Source: Flavobacteria bacterium GWA2_35_26
Lineage (GTDB): Bacteria > Bacteroidota > Bacteroidia > Flavobacteriales > Flavobacteriaceae
Assembly (NCBI GenBank): GCA_001800905.1
Contig: MGWH01000001.1
Coordinates: 62,001-126,000 of the forward strand
Direction: 5' to 3'
DNA length: 64,000 bases
The notes beneath the pieces are model-generated. The model searched no databases. It saw only the letters and a list, made by a program, of their open reading frames with translations, and was not told where the DNA came from. Below are positions 1 to 8,553 of this stretch, piece by piece (position 1 is the stretch's first letter; every line of letters starts with the position of its first letter). The position numbers were made by a program, and so were the translations under genes.

Positions 1-712
1 GAATTCTGTGCTCACAACCACCCAAACTAGCTACACCTTCAATAGTAAGTAAGTTGGATCCAACACCTGTAATTTTAGCTCCCATAGAATTCAACATTTT
101 ACACAACTGTTGCAAATACGGTTCGCAAGCAGCGTTGTAAATAGAAGTGGTTCCTTTAGCCAAAACAGCCGCCATAACAATATTAGCTGTTCCAGTAACA
201 GATGCTTCGTCTAATAACATATGAGCACCTTGTAAACCTTCGGCAGGAGTTTCTACTCCATAGAAATGGTCTTCTTTGTTGTATCTGAATTTGGCTCCTA
301 AATTAATGAATCCCTCGAAGTGAGTATCTAATCTTCTACGTCCGATTTTATCTCCACCTGGCTTTGGAATGTATCCTTTACCAAAACGAGCTAATAACGG
401 TCCAACAATCATAATAGAACCACGAAGAGCTCCTCCTTCTTTTTTGAAGGCTTCTGTTTCTAGGTAATTAACATTTACCTCATCAGCTTGAAAAGTATAG
501 GAATTCGGTCCGTTTTTTTGAATTTTAACTCCTAAATTACCTAATAAAGTAATTAGTTTATTGATATCAATAATGTCTGGCACATTGTTGATTGTCACTT
601 TTTCTGGGGTCAATAAAATAGCACAAAGTATTTGTAAAGCCTCATTTTTTGCTCCTTGTGGTGTGATTTCTCCTTTTAGACGAATGCCACCTTCGATTTT
701 GAAAATTCCCAT
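1..712 (-). CDS. murA: UDP-N-acetylglucosamine 1-carboxyvinyltransferase (partial)
   Basis: First committed step of peptidoglycan synthesis: transfer of enolpyruvate from PEP to UDP-GlcNAc in the cytoplasm. The visible N-terminal ~237 residues start MGIFKIEGG and contain the family's GAKNEAL segment (about residues 20-26), the [15 protein letters not shown] stretch and GGDKIGRRR. The C-terminal part lies beyond the window's left edge. The ATG at 712 directly follows the stop codon of the DUF4290 gene (stop ends at 713), so the two are co-transcribed. The identity is clear from the sequence; the missing half could not be checked. Confidence 0.95.
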   Translation of the reverse strand, partial: MGIFKIEGGIRLKGEITPQGAKNEALQILCAILLTPEKVTINNVPDIIDINKLITLLGNLGVKIQKNGPNSYTFQADEVNVNYLETEAFKKEGGALRGSIMIVGPLLARFGKGYIPKPGGDKIGRRRLDTHFEGFINLGAKFRYNKEDHFYGVETPAEGLQGAHMLLDEASVTGTANIVMAAVLAKGTTSIYNAACEPYLQQLCKMLNSMGAKITGVGSNLLTIEGVASLGGCEHRI

Positions 713-1432
713 TTATTTTTGTTTATTTTTTTGAAACTGTTTTGGTTTCCCTGGTTTATTGTTGTTTTTGTTCCCCTGAATCTTTGGTTGACCTACTGGC
801 AATATTTTATTCGATACCCGTTTATTGGTTCGCAATAGATCAGTAGTATTTAATAACTCCTCTGTACTTTGTAATAAATTTAATTTACCATCCGACAATT
901 CGTAAAGATGTTCAAAAATCACATCATCTTTCACGGTATCTTTATTCCAACTTAAATACGATTTCTTCATGTGATTGGCAATGACTTTTACCAAAGCACT
1001 TTTCATTTCTCCTTCGTCCCATTTGTTAGCCACGTCTATCATGTACTTGATATTGTTGCCGTAATAACGGTATTTTGGAAAGTTTTGTGGGTATTGTAAT
1101 ACATCTGGTTTCAGTTGTAAAACTTCTCGAGACGGAATTGGATAGGGTGAAACTACATCCAACTTAAAGTCGGACATAATGAACAATTGATCCCATAATT
1201 TATGTTGAAAATCAGGAACATCTCGCAAATGTGGATTCAAGGTTCCCATCACTTGAATGATGTATTTAGCCGCTTTATTGCGTTCTTCAGCATCTTCAAT
1301 TTCGGTTGCTTGATCAATTAGTTTTTGCAAATGGCGCCCGTACTCCGGAATAATCAAATGCGATCGCTCTGCATTGTATTCCAAGTGATGTACTACATCA
1401 TTCGCATTTTCTTTGGTGTATTTTGAATTCAT
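713..1432 (-). CDS. DUF4290 domain-containing protein
   Basis: A 239-residue soluble protein with no signal peptide. It matches the Bacteroidota family DUF4290, whose function is unknown. It is mostly helical, with a very basic, Asn/Lys/Gln-rich low-complexity tail from about residue 205 (GNKNNNKPGKPKQFQKNKQK), suggesting nucleic-acid or ribosome contact; that is inference. It sits 3 bp downstream of the DUF493 gene and abuts murA, so the three form one operon. Family assignment is from recall of the conserved N-terminus and of its position before murA. Confidence 0.85.
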   Translation of the reverse strand: MNSKYTKENANDVVHHLEYNAERSHLIIPEYGRHLQKLIDQATEIEDAEERNKAAKYIIQVMGTLNPHLRDVPDFQHKLWDQLFIMSDFKLDVVSPYPIPSREVLQLKPDVLQYPQNFPKYRYYGNNIKYMIDVANKWDEGEMKSALVKVIANHMKKSYLSWNKDTVKDDVIFEHLYELSDGKLNLLQSTEELLNTTDLLRTNKRVSNKILPVGQPKIQGNKNNNKPGKPKQFQKNKQK

Positions 1433-1435
1433 ATT

Positions 1436-1732
1436 TTATAAGGAAACGATCCCTTCAATTACCGAAACTTCGATGTATTTGTCAATTATTTCTTGAGCGT
1501 CTTTCATTTGCACATCTACCGACACACTGGTAAATTTTCCTGTTTTGGATTTCGTAGTCTTAATTACGGCGCCCATGCAATCAAATGCATCTTCTACTCG
1601 CTGTACATTATCATCAACTGAAGGAACAATAAATTTAAAGAGATATTCCGCTGGCCATGTATTACTAAGGTCTAACTCTACTTTTAATCTCTCATAAAAT
1701 TCAGCAGTCTTTTTTTCTTTCTCTTGATCCAT
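1436..1732 (-). CDS. DUF493 family protein (YbeD-like)
   Basis: A 98-residue protein with the small ferredoxin-like fold of the DUF493/YbeD family. An N-terminal helix (EFYERLKVEL) is followed by the conserved WPAEYLFKFIVP strand and a C-terminal TSVSVDVQMKDAQEIIDKY segment. The cellular role is unresolved; family members have been suggested to be small regulatory domains. It is the first gene of the DUF493-DUF4290-murA operon, with a -7-type promoter box upstream at 1753-1760. Confidence 0.85.
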   Translation of the reverse strand: MDQEKEKKTAEFYERLKVELDLSNTWPAEYLFKFIVPSVDDNVQRVEDAFDCMGAVIKTTKSKTGKFTSVSVDVQMKDAQEIIDKYIEVSVIEGIVSL

Positions 1733-1752
1733 TTGTAAGCATAAAATTAACG

Positions 1753-1760
1753 CAAATATA
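1753..1760 (-). promoter_or_regulatory. -7 promoter box before the DUF493-DUF4290-murA operon
   Basis: CAAATATA on the plus strand reads TATATTTG on the minus strand, a perfect TAnnTTTG box 20 bp before the ATG. No TTG lies at the usual 18-20 bp upstream, so only the -7 half is supported. Confidence 0.5.
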
Positions 1761-1855
1761 AGGTATTGATTTTAGAATTTAGAATTTCAAGTTGTTTTTT
1801 GAAATGAATGATAATTATCTAAAGGATTAATTTTTAAAATCCCATTTACTTTAGG

Positions 1856-1863
1856 TAAATTTG
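1856..1863 (+). promoter_or_regulatory. -7 promoter box before the AAA ATPase gene
   Basis: TAAATTTG fits TAnnTTTG and lies 17 bp before the GTG start at 1881. The -33 region is not a clear TTG. Confidence 0.45.
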
Positions 1864-1880
1864 CGACTTATTTACAAAAA

Positions 1881-2420
1881 GTGCAAAAAGAAATCATCGT
1901 AATTATTGGCGGCCCTGGAACAGGAAAGACAACTATCATTGACGGATTAGTCCAAAATGGATATTGTTGCTATCCTGAAATTTCTAGACAGGTCACTGCC
2001 CAAGCACAACAACAAGGAATTGAACAATTGTTTTTAGAAAACCCTTTGCTTTTTAGCGAACTCTTGTTGGATGGAAGAAAAAAACAATTCCTTGACGCGC
2101 ATCAAGAACCGCACAATATTGTGTTTTTAGATCGCGGTATTCCGGATGTGTTAGCTTATATGCATTACATTGGCGATAGCTATCCTTCTTTTTTTGATGC
2201 GGCTTGCAAAGAGCACATTTACTCCAAAATATTTATTTTACCACCATGGGAAGATATCTATGTGAGTGATCAAGAACGCTATGAAAACTTCGAACAAGCG
2301 CAATTAATTCACGATCATTTAGTAGAGACCTATCAAAAATACGGTTACGAACTGATTGAGGTTCCAAAAGATACCGTGGATAAAAGAATTCTTTTTATCT
2401 TAGAGCAAATTTCTAACTAA
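1881..2420 (+). CDS. AAA family ATPase (P-loop nucleotide kinase-like)
   Basis: A 179-residue P-loop protein. Walker A is GGPGTGKTT at residues 10-18, and FLDRGIPDVLAY (about 88-99) carries the DRG motif seen in the AAA_28/kinase-like group. No substrate can be named; many relatives are annotated only as ATPases. The start is GTG, fixed by the P-loop position and the -7 box just upstream. It stands alone: the upstream operon is divergent and recQ follows after a 63-bp gap. Confidence 0.8.
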   Translation: MQKEIIVIIGGPGTGKTTIIDGLVQNGYCCYPEISRQVTAQAQQQGIEQLFLENPLLFSELLLDGRKKQFLDAHQEPHNIVFLDRGIPDVLAYMHYIGDSYPSFFDAACKEHIYSKIFILPPWEDIYVSDQERYENFEQAQLIHDHLVETYQKYGYELIEVPKDTVDKRILFILEQISN

Positions 2421-2483
2421 AAAAACACCTTGTAAAAGTGCTTCACTTTTACAATACAACCCCAACGTAGCGCCCTGAAATCT

Positions 2484-4379
2484 ATGCAAACAGCACTAGC
2501 TATTCTTCAGAAATATTGGAAGCACGATCAATTCCGATCGCTACAAAACGAAATCATTGATTCGGTTGTAAGCGGCAAGGATACGTTGGCCATTTTACCA
2601 ACAGGCGGTGGCAAATCGATTTGCTTTCAGGTGCCGGCGCTCATGAAAGAAGGGATTTGTTTGGTCATTTCGCCTTTGGTGGCTTTAATGAAAGATCAGG
2701 TCGCCAATTTACAAGCACGTAATATCAAAGCCATCGCATTGACCGGTGGAATCCGCTCTGAAGAAATGATTGATTTATTAGACAATTGCCAGTTTGGGAA
2801 TTACAAATTTTTGTATCTATCTCCTGAACGTTTGCAATCAGATTGGATTTTGGATCGCATAAAAAATCTTCCTATCAACTTGATTGCGATAGACGAAGCA
2901 CATTGTGTTTCGCAGTGGGGACACGATTTTAGACCGGCCTATTTGAAAATTTCCGAACTAAAAAAACACTTTCAAAAAGTTCCTTTTTTAGCCTTAACCG
3001 CTACAGCAACTCCTAAGGTTAAAGAAGATATTATCACTGAAACGGGATTGGAAAATCCAGAAATTTTTCAAAAATCATTTGCGCGAGACAATATTGCTTA
3101 TATGGTAATTGAGGCGGAGGACAAACTCTACAAAATAGAGCAAATACTTACTAAAAATCCGCAACCCTCCATAATTTATGTTCGTAACCGACGCTCCTGC
3201 ATTGACATCTCCAATCAACTCCATGCTTTAGGATTCAAAGCCACTTATTATCATGGTGGGCTTTCGCCAAAAGAAAAAGACAAAAATATGGCGTTGTGGA
3301 TGCAAGAAGAAGCACAAGTGATCGTCGCCACTAATGCCTTTGGAATGGGAATCGACAAAGCCAATGTAAAAACGGTAATCCACATTCAATTGCCTGATAA
3401 TATTGAAAATTATTACCAAGAATCAGGTCGCGCTGGACGTAATGGCGAAAAAGCATTTGCGGTCTTATTGAACAGTCCTTCTGATGCCTTACAAGCTGAA
3501 AATCAATTTCTATCCAATTTACCTGACAAAGCTTTTTTGAACTCGGTATACATCAAATTGTGCAATTATTTTCAAATTGCATATGGAGAAGGCATCAACG
3601 AACAATTTGCTTTCAACCTGAATCACTTTTGTTTGAAATATAATTTTCCAACTTTAAAAACGTATAATGGCATTCAGTTTTTAGACCGACAAGGCATTAT
3701 TAGTTTATCTCAGGAATTTTCTGAAAAGATCAAATTGCAATTTTTAATTTCTTCGAAAGAAGTACTTCGCTACATTAGTTTGAATCCGAATGACGAGGAA
3801 ATTATTCTAACTATTTTGAGAGCCTATCCAGGTATTTATGAAATGCAAACTGCTTTCAATTTGGATTTTATTGCAAAGAAATCAAATCAGACGGCTATTG
3901 AAGTTCAAGCTGTTTTGCAAAAATTAAAAGAGAAAAATATTATTGAATATCAAGCAAAAAACAATGATGCGTCTATCCTTTTTAACGAAATTCGCGAAGA
4001 CGAACGAACCATTAATCGGGTAGCTAAATATTTAGAAAGGCAAAACCAACTTAAAAAATCACAATTACAATCAGTTCTACATTATATAAATGAGAAACAA
4101 ACGTGTAAAAACCGATTGATATTGGATTATTTTGGAGAAAAATCAGCTACAGATTGTGGAATTTGCTCGTATTGTATTGGCAAAAAGAAAAAAGTTAAAA
4201 ACACCAATTCACTTGCTTCTACCATAATAAGCTTATTGCAAACAGAAGAGTTAAATTCGAGAGAAATTCAAGAAAGAACGCAAACGGATACTGAAACAGT
4301 TATTGAACTGCTACAGCAATTATTAGAACAAGAACAAATCGTCATCAAGGCGAATAACAAATATACAATTCATCACTAA
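2484..4379 (+). CDS. recQ: ATP-dependent DNA helicase RecQ
   Basis: A 3'-5' DNA helicase of recombination and fork repair, 631 residues. Visible motifs are Walker A GGGKS (41-45), DEAH (137-140), the SAT-like TATATPKVKED segment, and motif VI QESGRAGRNG. The zinc-binding site has four cysteines near residues 540-565 (TCKN...CGICSYC). The C-terminus is a short winged-helix-like region ending NNKYTIHH; I see no clear HRDC domain. The stop codon overlaps the fmt ATG by 1 bp, indicating translational coupling. Confidence 0.95.
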   Translation: MQTALAILQKYWKHDQFRSLQNEIIDSVVSGKDTLAILPTGGGKSICFQVPALMKEGICLVISPLVALMKDQVANLQARNIKAIALTGGIRSEEMIDLLDNCQFGNYKFLYLSPERLQSDWILDRIKNLPINLIAIDEAHCVSQWGHDFRPAYLKISELKKHFQKVPFLALTATATPKVKEDIITETGLENPEIFQKSFARDNIAYMVIEAEDKLYKIEQILTKNPQPSIIYVRNRRSCIDISNQLHALGFKATYYHGGLSPKEKDKNMALWMQEEAQVIVATNAFGMGIDKANVKTVIHIQLPDNIENYYQESGRAGRNGEKAFAVLLNSPSDALQAENQFLSNLPDKAFLNSVYIKLCNYFQIAYGEGINEQFAFNLNHFCLKYNFPTLKTYNGIQFLDRQGIISLSQEFSEKIKLQFLISSKEVLRYISLNPNDEEIILTILRAYPGIYEMQTAFNLDFIAKKSNQTAIEVQAVLQKLKEKNIIEYQAKNNDASILFNEIREDERTINRVAKYLERQNQLKKSQLQSVLHYINEKQTCKNRLILDYFGEKSATDCGICSYCIGKKKKVKNTNSLASTIISLLQTEELNSREIQERTQTDTETVIELLQQLLEQEQIVIKANNKYTIHH

Positions 4380-5326
4380 TGGAGAAATTACGAATCGTCT
4401 TTATGGGTACACCAGAATTTGCCGTTGGCATTTTGGATACTATTTTACAAAACAATTACGAAGTCGTTGGTGTAATTACCGCCGCGGATAAACCTGCTGG
4501 AAGAGGACAAAAAATAAAATATTCGGCTGTAAAAGAATACGCTTTAGCAAATCACTTACCCTTGTTGCAACCTACCAATCTAAAAGACGAAAGTTTTTTA
4601 GCGGAATTACAAGCTTTAAACGCCAACTTACAAATCGTAGTTGCCTTTAGAATGTTGCCTAAAGTAGTTTGGGATATGCCTTCACTTGGGACTTTCAATC
4701 TTCATGCTTCACTTCTACCTAATTATAGAGGAGCAGCTCCTATTAATTGGGCAATTATCAATGGAGAAACTAAAACGGGTGTCACTACCTTCTTTATTGA
4801 TGATAAAATAGATACCGGCGCTATGATATTAAATGCCGAAACAGCAATTGGTAACAATGAATCAGCAGGAGAGTTGCACGATCGTTTGATGCAATTGGGA
4901 AGTGAAACGGTAACCCAAACTTTAGCGCTACTTGAAAGCGGAAAAGTAATGACCACTATACAGGAAGACAATGCTGAGATTAAAACAGCTTATAAACTAA
5001 ACAAAGAGAACTGTAAAATAGATTGGAACCAACCAGCTTCTACAATACACAATTTAATTAGAGGTTTAAGTCCCTATCCTGCTGCTTGGTGTTTCATCGG
5101 CGATAAAGGAGAAGAATGGAACGTTAAAATCTATCAATCTAATATTGTCATTGAAGCCCATACATTAGCCGTAGGCCAATTGATTTGTACCAAAAAAGAA
5201 TTAAAAATTGCCGTTCGTGATGGCTTTATTCAAATTGAAAGCCTACAATTCCCTGGAAAGAAGAAGATGAATACTGCCGAATTCCTCAATGGAATCCAAT
5301 TCACAGCGGATGCAAAAGCATATTAA
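4379..5326 (+). CDS. fmt: Methionyl-tRNA formyltransferase
   Basis: Formylates initiator Met-tRNA using 10-formyl-THF. At 315 residues it has the usual family length. The N-terminal formyltransferase domain begins with the MGTPEFAV motif, and the catalytic region is FNLHASLLPNYRGAAPIN plus IDDKIDTGAMIL, giving the Asn/His/Asp triad. The C-terminal OB-like domain follows at about 210-315. It starts inside the recQ stop codon (1-bp overlap). Synteny recQ-fmt-HU is common in flavobacteria. Confidence 0.97.
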   Translation: MEKLRIVFMGTPEFAVGILDTILQNNYEVVGVITAADKPAGRGQKIKYSAVKEYALANHLPLLQPTNLKDESFLAELQALNANLQIVVAFRMLPKVVWDMPSLGTFNLHASLLPNYRGAAPINWAIINGETKTGVTTFFIDDKIDTGAMILNAETAIGNNESAGELHDRLMQLGSETVTQTLALLESGKVMTTIQEDNAEIKTAYKLNKENCKIDWNQPASTIHNLIRGLSPYPAAWCFIGDKGEEWNVKIYQSNIVIEAHTLAVGQLICTKKELKIAVRDGFIQIESLQFPGKKKMNTAEFLNGIQFTADAKAY

Positions 5327-5432
5327 ACGCTAAAAAAACCAGTATTTACAACGTTTTCGGGTAGAAAATCATCGCTTTTATGAACAAAAAACCCAAGTTA
5401 TTAACAAATTAGCCCTAAAATGTTTTTTACCC

Positions 5433-5462
5433 TTGCACGGTAAGGTTTTCCTGCTAATTTTG
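5433..5462 (+). promoter_or_regulatory. Consensus Bacteroidota promoter of the HU gene
   Basis: TTG at 5433-5435, a 19-bp spacer, and TAATTTTG at 5455-5462 exactly match TTG-N19-TAnnTTTG. It lies 43 bp before the HU ATG, as expected for a highly expressed nucleoid protein gene. Confidence 0.85.
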
Positions 5463-5505
5463 TTTAACAATTTTTTTTTAACCAACAATTAATAAAACAT
5501 TTATT

Positions 5506-5778
5506 ATGAACAAATCAGAATTAATCGACGCTATCGCTGCTGACGCAGGAATTACTAAAGCAGCTGCTAAATTGGCTTTAGAATCATTTTTAGGAAACGT
5601 AAGTGGTACTTTGAAAAAAGGTGGAAGAGTTTCTTTAGTAGGTTTCGGATCTTGGTCAGTATCTAACAGAGCTGCAAGAGACGGTAGAAATCCACAAACT
5701 GGAAAAACTATCAAAATTGCTGCTAAAAATGTAGTAAAATTCAAAGCTGGAGCAGAATTAGAAGGAGCTGTAAACTAA
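5506..5778 (+). CDS. hup: HU-family DNA-binding protein
   Basis: A 90-residue histone-like nucleoid protein that binds and bends DNA as a dimer. The N-terminal helices (MNKSELIDAIA, ITKAAAKLALESF) and the GFGSW-RNPQTGKTIKI beta-arm region carry the signature, including the Pro at the arm tip. Length is standard for HU. It has its own consensus promoter at 5433-5462 and a strong terminator at 5801-5830, so it is monocistronic. Confidence 0.96.
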   Translation: MNKSELIDAIAADAGITKAAAKLALESFLGNVSGTLKKGGRVSLVGFGSWSVSNRAARDGRNPQTGKTIKIAAKNVVKFKAGAELEGAVN

Positions 5779-5800
5779 TTTTAGTTTTCCTTATACAAAT

Positions 5801-5830
5801 TAACCTTCCTTATCGGAAGGTTTTTTTTTG
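5801..5830 (+). terminator. Rho-independent terminator after HU
   Basis: Stem CCTTCC / GGAAGG with loop TTATC, followed by nine T's. Confidence 0.9.
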
Positions 5831-5893
5831 CCTTTAGACGAAAAAAAATGATTCGTCTACATTTTATTATTAATTTTAATAAAAATTGCAGTT

Positions 5894-6454
5894 ATGATTT
5901 CAGCAAAACTTAATAAAGGGCAACTTCTGATTGCTGACCCATTAATACTTGGTGATGCCTCTTTTGCAAGAGCTGTAATCTTACTAACTGCACATAACAA
6001 AGAGGGTTCCGTTGGTTTTATTCTCAACAAGCCTCTTCAATACTCCATTACGGATTTGCTCCCTGAAATAGATACACCGTTTAAAGTCTATAATGGCGGA
6101 CCGGTGGAACAAGACAATCTTTATTTTATTCACGATGTTCCCCATTTAATTCCCAATAGTGTCGAAATCTCAAACGGCATTTACTGGGGAGGTTGCTTTG
6201 AATCGGTAAAAGAATTGATTAAGAATCAAAAAATTGGCAAAAATAACATTCGCTTTTTCTTAGGATATACCGGCTGGGATGAAAATCAATTGGAATCGGA
6301 AATGGAACAAAATTCATGGATAGCCACTGCTAATCATCATGAAAACAAGATTATCAGCAAATCAACCACTCATTTTTGGAAAGAAAAAATTATAGAATTA
6401 GGTGGTGATTATCTCATTTGGTCCAACGCACCAGATGATCCATATTTGAATTAA
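5894..6454 (+). CDS. YqgE/AlgH family protein
   Basis: A 186-residue soluble protein of the UPF0301/YqgE family. The N-terminal KGQLLIADPLI, the central GSVGFILNKPL, and YNGGPVEQDNLYFIH are the family's conserved blocks; FFLGYTGWDENQLESE is the C-terminal signature. The biochemical role is not established. Its stop overlaps the stop of the convergent aminotransferase gene by 4 bp, leaving no room for a terminator between them. Confidence 0.92.
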   Translation: MISAKLNKGQLLIADPLILGDASFARAVILLTAHNKEGSVGFILNKPLQYSITDLLPEIDTPFKVYNGGPVEQDNLYFIHDVPHLIPNSVEISNGIYWGGCFESVKELIKNQKIGKNNIRFFLGYTGWDENQLESEMEQNSWIATANHHENKIISKSTTHFWKEKIIELGGDYLIWSNAPDDPYLN

Positions 6455-7284
6455 TTGGCTATCAATTCATTTAACTTTTGAACTAATTCTGAAGCTAAAG
6501 CGGTACCGAATTCTTTCTTTCTATACTTGGTAATCGACTGGATCCCTTTAATAACATTGGTGTAAAATAACTCATCTGCTTTTTGAAGATCAAAAGGAGA
6601 AATAACTCCTTCGATCACTTCCAAACCTTCTATTTTTTTGGCCAATACAAGCAACTGCTTTCTTAAAATTCCATTACAACATCCTTCTGAAATTGGAGGA
6701 GTCGTCAATGTGTTGCCTTGCAACATGAAAATATTGCCTTGCAGCACTTCTACCACATTTTTAGATTCATTGAGCAAAATACAATTATCCAAATCATTTT
6801 CATCAGCATAAATACTAGCCGTTACATGCAGTACTTTATTGGTGGTCTTTAAGGTAGATAGTAATTGTTTAGTGATATAAAAATCTTTGTACAAATCCAC
6901 TTCACAGGATTGAGATACCCATTTATAGGCTTGGTTATCTAAAGGAGTAGCGTGTATTAAAAACGAAATGGTATTGGTTGTAGGTAAATAAAAACCACCA
7001 TCATTACGATAGACTGTAATTCGCACGCGAGCCGATTCGGAAAAACCATTATTTGCAACAGTAGTAAGTACTTGGTCTTCAAAAAATTCCATCGTGAAAT
7101 CCATTGGAATTTCCATTCTCAAAATACGCATAGAAGCCATCAGCCTAAAATAGTGATCTTCTAAAAAGAGAATTTTACCTTTTACAATTTTTAACGTTTC
7201 AAAAACGGCATCACCGTATAAAAATCCACGATTATGAGTTAAACTATTTTCTTGTGCGCTACTATTCCCGTTACTATTAATCAT
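6451..7284 (-). CDS. Class IV PLP aminotransferase (aminodeoxychorismate lyase- or branched-chain aminotransferase-like)
   Basis: A 277-residue fold-type IV PLP enzyme. RGFLYGDAVFETLKI (about residues 19-33) is the family's N-terminal signature; the Lys in STLKTTNKVLH is the likely Schiff-base residue; VVEVLQGNIFML is the phosphate-site strand. Whether it acts as PabC (folate synthesis), as a branched-chain or D-amino acid aminotransferase cannot be told from the sequence; PabC is the commonest call for this flavobacterial type. Its leader holds a terminator-like hairpin (7291-7308) ending just before the ATG. Confidence 0.8.
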   Translation of the reverse strand: MINSNGNSSAQENSLTHNRGFLYGDAVFETLKIVKGKILFLEDHYFRLMASMRILRMEIPMDFTMEFFEDQVLTTVANNGFSESARVRITVYRNDGGFYLPTTNTISFLIHATPLDNQAYKWVSQSCEVDLYKDFYITKQLLSTLKTTNKVLHVTASIYADENDLDNCILLNESKNVVEVLQGNIFMLQGNTLTTPPISEGCCNGILRKQLLVLAKKIEGLEVIEGVISPFDLQKADELFYTNVIKGIQSITKYRKKEFGTALASELVQKLNELIAN

Positions 7285-7308
7285 AAAAAAGCCCTGAATT
7301 TTGTTCAG
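7285..7308 (-). terminator. Terminator-like hairpin between the START-like gene and the aminotransferase start
   Basis: On the minus strand, GCCCTGAA / TTCAGGGC with a 5-nt loop is followed by TTTTTT and then directly by the aminotransferase ATG. It can end transcripts of the START-like gene; it also sits inside the leader of any transcript from the -7 box at 7311-7318. Confidence 0.75.
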
Positions 7309-7310
7309 GG

Positions 7311-7318
7311 CAAATATA
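7311..7318 (-). promoter_or_regulatory. -7 box upstream of the aminotransferase leader hairpin
   Basis: The minus strand reads TATATTTG. Transcription from here would start at or within the hairpin at 7291-7308. No TTG at the usual distance was found. Confidence 0.4.
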
Positions 7319-7335
7319 AGTTATAAAATACAATT

Positions 7336-7728
7336 TTAGACTGATCCTATGAGATGTTTCAAATCGGAAATTTGATTTTCCCACAATTGTTGCGCTTCTT
7401 CAATTTCATCTGCTGGAGCAAAATCAATCACTAATAGCGATACGTCTTTTGTAAGTTCATCTTCAAGAATATGGATTTCAAAAAAATACTCAGAGTCTTT
7501 ATTATTGTCATCCACCCATTTGAATTTCACTTTCTCACCTGATTTTTTAGAGGCCAATCTCGCCTTCTCTTGAGAGTCATTCCAAATGAATGTAAAGAAC
7601 TCACCGCGGGAATTCACATTGTCGGCAAACCACTCTGATAAACCAGAAGGAGTTGAAATGTATTGATACAATAATTGGGGGGAAGAGTTGATAGGAAACT
7701 CAATCTCATAGCGAACTTTTGGATCCAT
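7336..7728 (-). CDS. START-like domain-containing protein
   Basis: A 130-residue protein with the SRPBCC/START-like fold: RYEIEFPINSSPQLLYQYIS, then GLSEWFADNV and FTFIWN, the pattern of the AHSA1/START-like lipid-cavity family of flavobacteria. It may bind a small hydrophobic ligand; no substrate is known. No signal peptide. It is the upstream neighbour of the class IV aminotransferase, separated by a terminator-like hairpin. Confidence 0.85.
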   Translation of the reverse strand: MDPKVRYEIEFPINSSPQLLYQYISTPSGLSEWFADNVNSRGEFFTFIWNDSQEKARLASKKSGEKVKFKWVDDNNKDSEYFFEIHILEDELTKDVSLLVIDFAPADEIEEAQQLWENQISDLKHLIGSV

Positions 7729-7813
7729 GAATGCTGTTTAATTTTTTCGAAATATAAGAATATAAAGTCAAAAAAAAAGTCTTTTTAAAAATATTTTTTT
7801 TCTTATTTTATAC

Positions 7814-7843
7814 TTGCAAACATTATTATTATTTCTATATTTG
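7814..7843 (+). promoter_or_regulatory. Consensus promoter of tRNA-Met
   Basis: TTG at 7814-7816, a 19-bp spacer, and TATATTTG at 7836-7843. It lies 35 bp before the mature tRNA 5' end. Confidence 0.85.
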
Positions 7844-7878
7844 CACCCGCATTGAGAGATGGCATAACCAATAGAAAT

Positions 7879-7955
7879 GGCGAGGTAGCTCAGTTGGTTA
7901 GAGCGCAGGATTCATAACCCTGAGGTCACGGGTTCAACTCCCGTCCTCGCTACCA
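7879..7955 (+). tRNA. tRNA-Met (CAT), elongator type
   Basis: A full cloverleaf can be drawn: acceptor GGCGAGG / CCTCGCT, D stem GCTC / GAGC, anticodon loop TTCATAA with anticodon CAT, T stem ACGGG / CCCGT, and encoded CCA. The anticodon stem lacks the three G-C pairs of initiators, and position 1-72 is G-U, so it is not fMet. A lysidine-modified tRNA-Ile2 also has CAT and cannot be fully excluded by eye. The stem closes with an A31-C39 mismatch. Confidence 0.93.
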
Positions 7956-7960
7956 AAACT

Positions 7961-7994
7961 AAAACCCCTAATACGAATGTGTTAGGGGTTTTTT
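7961..7994 (+). terminator. Terminator after tRNA-Met
   Basis: Stem CCCCTAA / TTAGGGG followed by six T's. Confidence 0.9.
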
Positions 7995-8182
7995 AATGGT
8001 TATTTTTTTCAACAAAGCACCTAATTTATAAATAAAATAGAGTAAGGAAATTATACGTCAAAAAAGACTAAAACATATCTTTTAATTATTTGTTGATTCT
8101 GTTTAAATTAAAAAATAAATAATCAAAGCTGTATTTTATAAAAATTCTAATTTAATAATATGATTTATATTTATATTAATCG

Positions 8183-8198
8183 TAATATTGCAATATTA
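8183..8198 (+). promoter_or_regulatory. Palindromic operator candidate for ArsR
   Basis: A perfect 16-bp palindrome, TAATATTGCAATATTA, lies 14 bp before the arsR ATG. ArsR/SmtB repressors bind such AT-rich inverted repeats over their own promoter. A near-match -7 box (TATATTTA, 8167-8174) lies just upstream. The rest of the gap after the tRNA terminator (7995-8166) is AT-rich, without further recognisable signals. Confidence 0.65.
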
Positions 8199-8211
8199 AA
8201 ATATAACAAAA

Positions 8212-8538
8212 ATGGGAATCACCAAAACCGAAGGATTTACAGCTACCCAAAATGAATTAGCCATTTTAGCCAAAGCAATTGGACATCCAGCACGTATAGC
8301 TATAATCGAATACCTATTAAAAACGGAATCTTGTATTTGTGGTGACATCGTTAATGAATTGCCTCTCGCCCAGCCCACCGTTTCACAACATTTAAAAGAG
8401 TTAAAAAACGCCGGACTTATCAAAGGAAATATAGAAGGAACTTCCATTTGTTATTGCCTAAATGAAGAAGGTTTTAACCCATTGAAAGGCTTTTTTGAGC
8501 ATATTAATACACAACTTACTAAGAAAGAATGTTGTTAA
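8212..8538 (+). CDS. arsR: ArsR/SmtB family metalloregulator
   Basis: A 108-residue winged-helix repressor that leaves DNA on binding arsenite or another thiophilic ion. The recognition helix is in LPLAQPTVSQHLKELKNAGL (51-70). C41 and C43 in ESCICGDI form the typical CxC site in the DNA-binding helix region, and the tail ends in C107-C108, possibly a third ligand. First gene of the arsenic operon; a perfect palindrome upstream is its probable operator. Confidence 0.93.
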   Translation: MGITKTEGFTATQNELAILAKAIGHPARIAIIEYLLKTESCICGDIVNELPLAQPTVSQHLKELKNAGLIKGNIEGTSICYCLNEEGFNPLKGFFEHINTQLTKKECC

Positions 8539-8553
8539 CTAATACAATAAAAC

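Noticed and set aside
7879..7955. Initiator tRNA (fMet)
   Set aside because: The anticodon stem lacks the three consecutive G-C pairs and the 1-72 mismatch of initiator tRNAs.
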